From Hippopus hippopus (lineage: Eukaryota; Mollusca; Bivalvia; Cardiida; Cardiidae): a stretch of DNA of 64,000 bases. Below, piece after piece: positions 57,682 to 64,000 of this stretch. How positions within the stretch are numbered: position 1 is the first letter of the stretch; each line of letters opens with the position of its first letter. Location: NCBI GenBank assembly GCA_946811185.2, contig OX328102.1:18353194-18417193 (forward strand), read 5' to 3'. Made by a program: the position numbers and the translations under genes. The notes under the pieces were generated by a model, which was given only the letters and a program-made list of their open reading frames with translations, was not told the DNA's origin and did not search any database.

Positions 57682-58073
57682 CTTATTACTAGTATCAGAC
57701 GACACAAATTTAGACTTGTTCAATTCCAAAGTATTTGCAGACGACAGTAAGTCCCGTTTTTTCCTTTTTTTTTTTTCCTTCCAAAGGCATATCCCATGGT
57801 TTCGAATAACGGTAGTCTACCTTTCAAAGACAATTTCTACCGTTTGAGCCATATTTGTCACGTGGTCTGCAAATCTTGGAATTGGAAAAGTCTAAAAACT
57901 TTTGTCGTTTGGTAAAGAGTGAAGCGGTCACCTGCCTTGAGTAGCCATATTTGCGAGTATACCTTCAGTGCTTGCTTATTAGAGGTTGGAAGTGTGTATA
58001 ATTCGATTAAGAGAGAACGAAAAAATGTTACATTACTGTAAAATGATAACTTAATAACCATTATTAATTCGTT

Positions 58074-58309
58074 ATAAACCTTTTACCACACACTCCCAAC
58101 TTCTAAAGATCCTGTAAGAAAAGGCTCTTGAAAACATCGAGGGAAAAGGAGAAAATGCTGGTTACCAGCATTTTCTCCTTTTCCCATGATGTTTTTCTAT
58201 CCTATCAAAGACAGAAATCATCAATTTCGCAACATTAATTTTAATTTGTCGTCCGCAAATGCTCTGAGTTTAGTCCAGTCCAAAATTTTGTCGTTTGGTA
58301 AAGAGTTAA
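58074..58309. mobile_element. MITE family A
   Basis: ACCTTTTACCACACACTCCC at the left, CGTTTGGTAAAGAGTTAA at the right, near-perfect palindrome around GCTGGTTACCAGC. Confidence 0.9.
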
Positions 58310-58404
58310 ACTCTAAATCCGCAAAAAAAAGTCGTTTTATGCCGATCAAGTAAAAAAAATCGGCCACCGATTGTCTAGGATCCATGTGGATGAGGGTCAA
58401 TCCT

Positions 58405-58619
58405 TTAACTCCTTCATTACTGAATAAATGGCATTTTCTCAATGGCTACAAATACAGTTTCGGTGCAAGATCAAGAGAGAGTTCAGTCATAATCCAGAAT
58501 AAAACAGTGAACAGTGTAAATCAAAGATAGAGATCAGATTGCATGTTCTGTTCAGTCTGATCTTGATCTGCACTCTCCACAAAAGCTTCTGGTGTCATCT
58601 ACGGTATGGAAAAAGTTAA
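58405..58619. mobile_element. MITE family B, diverged
   Basis: TTAACTCCTTCATTACTG at the left; core GAGATCAGATTGCATGTTCT; GGAAAAAGTTAA at the right, sharing its TTAA with the next copy. Confidence 0.7.
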
Positions 58620-58822
58620 GCCTTAAATAAACTTGATAAAGAATACAGCCAACAGTAAAAATTCCAAATATTGTGAGTTGAAAGTTCTTTTCGCCCGCAA
58701 AAATCTTACTGTACCGGACAATTAAATCAAAGACTACACCACACCTTCTATGCAGTCTGATCTTGACCTACAATGTCCGCAATAAGGGCAAGTGAGTCGC
58801 GCTTAGCAGCCTGAAGGGTCAA
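58616..58822. mobile_element. MITE family B, opposite orientation
   Basis: TTAAGCCTTAAATAAAC at the left; GCGCTTAGCAGCCTGAAGGG at the right; core CACCTTCTATGCAGTCTGAT. Confidence 0.8.
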
Positions 58823-59264
58823 CAGCTCAAGGAATGATAAGGGTAACAAAGAATGATGGTGTCAAAGTCACACGATACAGGCGTGCGCAGGCTGATCTTT
58901 GTCTTGTCGCTTCTCAGAAGACAAGACAGGTCTCCGATCGGATAATCAGATGTTGCGTTAAGTTACATAAAACGTAACTTGACAATCTACTACTTCAAAC
59001 ATTATCTGTGTTTTTGTATAGATTATTGAATGAATGATCTTTGAGTAGGAAAAAGACTGAATAAAAAAGAGACTTCCGTATAAAGTGCGTCGAAGGGATT
59101 AATTAGAACAATTTCAAGGTAACATTTTTGTCGTTTCTCTCTCACATCATCTTCTTTCAACCCCCCCCCCCCTCTCTCTCTCATTTTATTTGTTGCAACA
59201 ATTTTTTTACGTTGCCTTTCTGGTATTACTCATGTACGTGAGTTTCTCGAACGTATGTTGACTC

Positions 59265-59465
59265 CTATTCACTCCTATTTAAACGATCCGTGGAGGACGA
59301 CATTGAAAACATCATAACAAAAGGAGAAGTTCTATCATTTTCTCCTTTTCACACCATGCTTTCTACTCGTTTAAAAACAAAGCTCATCATTCGAGTCGCA
59401 TCTAACTTGTCTACCAAACACTTTTAATTTGCAAAGGCCAAAATTTTGTCATCTGGTAAAGAGAA
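59265..59465. mobile_element. MITE family A, diverged
   Basis: GAAAACATCATAACAAAAGG, CATTTTCTCCTTTTCACACC, GTCATCTGGTAAAGAG. Confidence 0.6.
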
Positions 59466-59499
59466 AACAAATTTTAAATCTAAATCACTGCATATCTTG

Positions 59500-59600
59500 A
59501 CCCTTTCAGCACCGCAAACGAAAATACTTTTTTTAACAGTATAGATCAAGATCAGATTGCAAAATTGTACAGTCTGATCTTGGATCTACACCGTGAGCTT
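59500..59600. mobile_element. MITE family B core, ends lost
   Basis: TAGATCAAGATCAGATTGCA / TGTACAGTCTGATCTTGGAT. Confidence 0.6.
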
Positions 59601-59680
59601 GTTAGTTCAATCTTATAAGATAAAGTTGTTTCTGAGTTTCAGTGGATTATATTTTGGGTCCTCGAAAGAGGTCGAATTTC

Positions 59681-59872
59681 TTAACCCTTAGGCTGCCAAG
59701 CGCGATTTACTGACCTTATGCGGATAGTGTAGATCCAAGATCAGACTGCACAGAACGTGGATCTTGGATCTACACTTTCCGATGACGAGATATTTTTCTC
59801 CAGAAAAATAAGTTTGAAATAGCATTTTTCGGATTATTACTATCGGTTACAATGTTTCATTCTGATGCTTAA
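59681..59872. mobile_element. MITE family B, one core arm shortened
   Basis: TTAACCCTTAGGCTGCCAAG at the left; GATGCTTAAGGAATG at the right. The core goes from AGAACGTG straight to GATCTTGG, missing CAGTCT. Confidence 0.85.
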
Positions 59873-59874
59873 GG

Positions 59875-60415
59875 AATGAAGCCTTTACCAAACAATCATT
59901 CGGCCCGAGTTTTAACGACCCTCACATTGATCAAAGCCTTCTGAAACCATGTTGGACAAAGCATAAAATGCTTTCTCCACAATGTTTCTAACCTTTCAAA
60001 GACAAATTCCACCATTTGAGCCACATTTAACTCCTTTCCATTCGACAAAAAATTGAATTTTGTTCAAATTGACAGCATTTGCAGACGATGACTTAAACGT
60101 GGCTGAAATAATGCATTTATATCTGACAGGATAGAAATTATTGAGGAGAAAGGAGAAAATGCTGGTTACCAGCATTTTCTCCTTTTCCTATAGCGTTTTC
60201 AAAAGCTTACTTCGTCAGGTAATGCCTGAAGCTTCTGAAACCATGTTTGGAAAGGGAGAAAATACAGCTAACCGACATTTTCCCCTTTTTCCACAATATT
60301 TTCTATCCTTTAACAGACAAATTCCACCATATGAACCACACTTAATTTGTCGCGTGCAAATGCTTTGGCTCTGGACTAGTGCAAAAAAATTGTCTTGAGG
60401 TAAAGAGTTACTTGA
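59875..60415. mobile_element. Cluster of two to three decayed MITE family A copies
   Basis: CCTTTACCAAACAATCATTC (59882), GAAAATGCTGGTTACCAGC (60156-60174), GGGAGAAAATACAGC (60257) and GAGGTAAAGAGTTA (60398) mark overlapping copies in both orientations. Confidence 0.65.
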
Positions 60416-60519
60416 TGCTAACTTCAGCGTGATACATGTACAATGATGTTGTTTTTTGGCTAATCGTGATAAAGCGCAGTTAAGAAGCTGCGTTTTCTAC
60501 CTTATTTCTTTACGTCTTT

Positions 60520-60955
60520 ACGAAGCGACAAAATGTTGGACTGTACCAAATTCAAATCATTTGCAGACGACAAATTAACTGTGGGTAAAAAGATCTGTCA
60601 CTGAAGGGCTAGAAAACACTTAGGAAAAGGAGATAGTGCTGGTTATCAATTTTTTCTCATTTTCCCACAATGCTTTTGAAAGCTTGTTCATCAGGGCCGT
60701 TAACCCTTAGGCTGCTAAGCGCGACTCAATGACGTTTGGCGAACAGTGTAGATCAAGATCAGAATGCACAGAATGTGCAGTCTGATCTTGGATCTACACT
60801 GTCCGATAAGGAGATAACTTCTCCATATAATAAGTTTGGAATAGCAAAATTCGGTTTTTTTTTTTTAACTATCGGTTTGAAAGTTTCATCTCATTCATTC
60901 AGAAGGTTTAGGGTTAAAACTTTTGACTGGTTGGTAAAGGATAAACCTACTGCTA
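60520..60955. mobile_element. MITE family A with a family B copy inside
   Basis: The left part carries CGACAAAATGTTGGACTG, TGCAGACGACAAATTAA and ATCAGGGCCG; the right part is AACTTTTGACTGGTTGGTAA AGG. B occupies 60700-60917, at the same place in A as the copy at 28983. Confidence 0.75.
60700..60917. mobile_element. MITE family B, TTAA to TTAA, nested
   Basis: TTAACCCTTAGGCTGCTAAG at the left and AGAAGGTTTAGGGTTAA at the right; core GATCAGAATGCACAGAATG. Confidence 0.9.
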
Positions 60956-61044
60956 GCTATTTTTAGGCTCACAAGAAACTGTTACAAAGTCAATAGTATG
61001 ATAAATATTACGGGAAAAATAAAATGTTGGTAATCATTCGCAGC

Positions 61045-61305
61045 GGCCAGTGCACCTATCCATGCTTTCCATGGAGTTTCTGCTATCAGCAGTTCGTATA
61101 ACATTCTTTCCTAGCCACTGGCTGCTTTCCCAACATGAACATCGTCGAAACAATGTTTAGCTGTGAGAAAGGAACGAACCCTGTGGCAATGACTGACCTA
61201 TATCCTCGGAAATGAATCTTTCGAGTTTGGGAGTCGAACCAGCGACTCATGGGTTCCAAGCCCTGTAGATTACAGATTGAGCGACCAGCATCGAATGCAA
61301 TGTAA
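61045..61305 (-). mobile_element. tRNA-derived SINE, minus strand
   Basis: On the reverse strand: head GCTGGTCGCTCAATCTGTAA and GCTGGTTCGACTCCCAAAC, body GTTGGGAAAGCAGCCAGTGG, the same body as the SINE at 29279. Confidence 0.75.
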
Positions 61306-61522
61306 CCGAGACATAAAACCAAAATCTTTGAACCCTATATTAATGAAACAGAGCTTTCCAATTCGAAAAAACAGCCCAAATATTGCCATTTCAAGCTTAT
61401 TTAGGCTGGTGTCGACTCGAGATCAGATTTGATTCTGTTTATCAATTCAGTTCAGCATCAACTAAAGTTTACCGTTTTAGGTTTATATGCGGATACTCAG
61501 ATCAGACGCTATGTACTCTCAT

Positions 61523-61750
61523 TAACTCTTTACCAAACAAGCCCTGCTTTTCACGACTCTGAGACGGAAAGCTTTTGAAAACCTTGTGGGAAAAGGAGAA
61601 AATGCTGGTAACCAGCATTTTCTCCTTTTCCCACAAGGTTTTCTATCCTTTCTGAGACAAATTTCATAAATTTAGACACTTTTAATTTGTCGTCTGCAAA
61701 TGCTTTCAATATGGACCAGTCTAAAATTTTGTTGTTTGGTGAAGAGTTAA
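61523..61750. mobile_element. MITE family A with covarying arms
   Basis: TTAACTCTTTACCAAACAAG mirrors TTGTTTGGTGAAGAGTTAA. The arms carry a paired change, AACCTTGTGGG / CCCACAAGGTT. Confidence 0.95.
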
Positions 61751-61960
61751 CTCTTATCCTTCTAAATAAATGAAATGAAACGCTTAAGCCGATGTCAAAA
61801 ACAAAGTTTTTGTTATTTGCAAAGGTATTTTTGGGGGGCAAAATTTATACTTATCGGACAGTTTAGATCAAAGATCAGACTGCACGTTCTGTGCAGTCTG
61901 ATCTGTATCTACACTGTCCGCAAAAGGTCAATGAGTCGCGCTTAGCAGCCTAAGGGTTAA
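61747..61960. mobile_element. MITE family B sharing TTAA with the preceding A copy
   Basis: TTAACTCTTATCCTTCTAAA at the left, GCTTAGCAGCCTAAGGGTTAA at the right; core CAGACTGCACGTTCTGTGC AGTCTG. Confidence 0.95.
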
Positions 61961-62334
61961 AATCAAGAAATATCTTTACAAAATATAGACGGCGTAAATT
62001 TGCTAGCAAATAGGCAGGGACCCGTAAAATAAACATGTCTACATTTTTTACCAATCACAAATTTTTATTTATCCATTTGTTATTAGTACCAAAAAGTAAG
62101 TCAAAAGCCAGCACATTCAGCTACGCCGAAAAAAGAAGTTGAAGTATGTACATCTGTAAATTTCAGCATCAAAGAACAAGCCAAAGAGATAGGAACCACT
62201 GTTATTATTTCATTTAAACAAAAAAGCTGGTCGATTGTGCCATACGTTTTAGTTACGCAAGAATCAAGAACCTTTTAAGCTGTATTAATCCTTTACAACA
62301 TGATAAAATTTCAGACTTGTCCACATGTATATCT

Positions 62335-62525
62335 CGGTGGCTTCTTCGCTAGGCCCTTCGATAACCTCTGGCGATGTCAGTCACATAGGAGTGTCGTTGG
62401 GCAAGGTGCTTCAGAGTCCCAGCCTCGTCTTCTTTCACGGGACGCAGGAAAGAAATGAATATGTGAACTATTGCTCCGAGATGATTGAGATATTTTAGAG
62501 AGCAGTATAAATCTTCGGAATTCGA
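62335..62525 (+). mobile_element. SINE, related to the copy at 25250
   Basis: GTTGGGCAAGGTGCTTCAGA, GAAATGAATATGTGAACT and GAGAGCAGTATAAATC parallel that copy's body and tail; the tRNA head is worn. Confidence 0.65.
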
Positions 62526-62864
62526 CCAAACCAACCACACAAAATATTTGTTTCATGCTCTGGCAAAAGAGGGTTTAATGCATCTTCATACTGTTTTATT
62601 CCAAGCAAGTCATCATAATTATAATATGGAAGCATAAAATCCAAGGTCCGTAATCAACAACCATTCATACTGAGAACGTTCTAAATCTTATTCTTCAATG
62701 TTTTCTAAATTTGAACGTAGCTCAACTAAACCATTTGGTTCAGCCAATCAGAAGTTGTGTTACTTTCAAATTTAGGAAATCTCATATATAGAGACTAAAA
62801 ATTTTCTTAAAAATGGTAAGTGAACACGGCGCCATTTTGACTAGCGACGGACTGAATCATACGA

Positions 62865-63006
62865 TAAACTGGTCCTTGGACATGTAGAAAATTGGCCGAT
62901 AGCAAAAAGTATGGGTCAAGGTCAGCCTGCGCGGACTGCGCAGGCTGACCTGGATCGGTACTTTTGGAGATGCATTAAGCCACCTTTTCACAGAGCATTG
63001 CTCAAA
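62865..63006. mobile_element. GGGGGCTTAATGCAT-group palindromic MITE
   Basis: TGGTCCTTGGACATGTAG, a core AAGGTCAGCCTGCGCGGACT / GCGCAGGCTGACCTGG, and GATGCATTAAGCCACCTTTT. A further fragment is at 62565-62592. Confidence 0.75.
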
Positions 63007-63081
63007 AATATTTTTTACGAGAGCGGCTATAATAAGATCAAAAACATATACCACTGTAATCAGATTGTTACTCTGCATTCA

Positions 63082-63311
63082 TTAAACCTTTACCAAAACA
63101 ATTCCTAGTTTTACGACCTTTAAGCAGAAAGCATCTGAAAATATTATGGGAAAAAGGAGAAAATGCTAGTAACCAGCATTTTCTCCTTTTCCTTAAATGT
63201 TTTCAACCTTCTCAAAGACAAATCCCATCGTTTTAGCAACATCTAATTTGTCGTCTGCTAAATCTTTCAATACGGATGAGTCTGAAAATGTTGTCGTCTG
63301 ATAAAGAGTGA
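63082..63311. mobile_element. MITE family A
   Basis: TTAAACCTTTACCAAAACAA at the left, GTCGTCTGATAAAGAGTGAA at the right; centre GCTAGTAACCAGC. Confidence 0.8.
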
Positions 63312-63354
63312 ATCTTGACCGATGTCACAGAATGTCACATTCTGTGTCCCATAT

Positions 63355-63574
63355 TTAACGCTTTACCAAACGACAAAAAATATGACATGTCCAAACTCAA
63401 AGCATTTGCAGACGACAAAACAGACGTAACTCAAAATTTGAAATCTGCTTTTGGAAGGGTAGAAAACTTGTGGAAAAATGCTGGTTCCCAGCATTTTCTC
63501 CTTTTCCCACAACATTTTCAAAAGCTTCCTTTCCCAGGATCGATAGAAGTCGTGATTGTGTGGTAAAGGGTTAA
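63355..63574. mobile_element. MITE family A, left arm shortened
   Basis: TTAACGCTTTACCAAACGAC at the left, TGTGTGGTAAAGGGTTAA at the right. The left arm lacks GGGAAAAGGAG (reads AACTTGTGGAAAAATGCTGG). Confidence 0.85.
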
Positions 63575-63663
63575 TCACGGTGACCGTTTGAAGTGAAAGT
63601 GTCGTTGTAACCTGCCTGCCGTAGAAAGTAACTTCGTTCTTTGACAAACGGGAACATTTCTAC

Positions 63664-63808
63664 GGTGGCATATTTCTGCGGCGTGATACCAGATAGCTAG
63701 TTTATCACGATAGTTCTCCTAAATTATTGCGATAGCTATTTCGTATCTCGCGGCAGAAATATGCCACCATACTAGTGCGATAATTTAAGAGAACTATCGT
63801 GATAAAAC
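63664..63808. repeat. Interleaved inverted repeats (A-B-A'-B')
   Basis: A (63664-63682, GGTGGCATATTTCTGCGGC) is inverted at 63751-63768; B (63700-63731, TTTATCACGATAGTTCTC...) is inverted at 63777-63808. The pairs cross rather than nest. Confidence 0.85.
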
Positions 63809-64000
63809 AAAGTTTCCTGGAAATATTATCTAAATAATAAAAATTTTCACGATAAAAATACCTCGATAATTTTAACTGTTACCATGAATTTTTGTTTTGC
63901 TTTCGTGCCCATAATTGACATTCACGGTATCTATAATTAGATACAGTTTCGGAACATCTTCGTCCACAACTTTATGAATTCTCCTTTTCCCTGAATGGTT

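Noticed and set aside
25061..63574. Many 60-90 codon frames with FADDKL..., ERVENIVGKGENAGYQHFLLF
   Set aside because: The same peptide recurs because it is the translation of the MITE family A palindrome, which is open on both strands. It is not a protein family.

Overview
The window looks like nuclear DNA from a bivalve mollusc or a close lophotrochozoan relative. It is AT-rich and intron-rich, has no operon structure, and most of it is mobile or repetitive DNA: TTAA-flanked palindromic MITEs, tRNA-derived SINEs, LINE remnants and satellites. The taxon is inferred from repeat style only. No complete, clearly functional gene lies in the window.

Layout. 1-24488: a direct tandem array of about 2.2-kb units (10 complete plus 2 cut), with two units sharing a 227-bp deletion and signs of higher-order and chimeric units. 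24490-32560: candidate + strand exons of an amine-oxidase-like flavoprotein, including two homologous alternative exons with matching phases (24643-24747, 26155-26268) and a phase-compatible next exon (30051-30102), separated by introns full of MITEs and SINEs. 32700-36740: diverged direct repeats, a LINE endonuclease fragment and a cluster of MITEs. 36984-41220: a region bounded by pogo/Tigger-like inverted termini that holds a broken minus-strand LINE reverse transcriptase tail. 41220-42815: SINEs. 42990-46183: a palindromic MITE next to a 2.9-kb long inverted repeat. 47137-48666: inverted GGACGTTTTGGCC motifs around a LINE 3' end. 50808-52172: thirteen 105-bp repeats. 53095-54015: a minus-strand protein-disulfide-isomerase-like coding region, broken by a 34-bp palindromic insertion and probably by an A-run frameshift. 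54005-64000: minisatellites, many more MITEs, two SINEs and interleaved inverted repeats at the right edge.

How the parts relate. Two abundant MITE families (here called A and B) share TTAA flanks and CCCTT termini and insert next to or inside one another. Each 2.2-kb satellite unit carries two A-family relics, so the satellite seems to have grown from MITE-containing DNA. Three ultra-short palindromes (25-38 bp) each sit between perfect 7-bp target duplications; this is the most unusual signal in the window.
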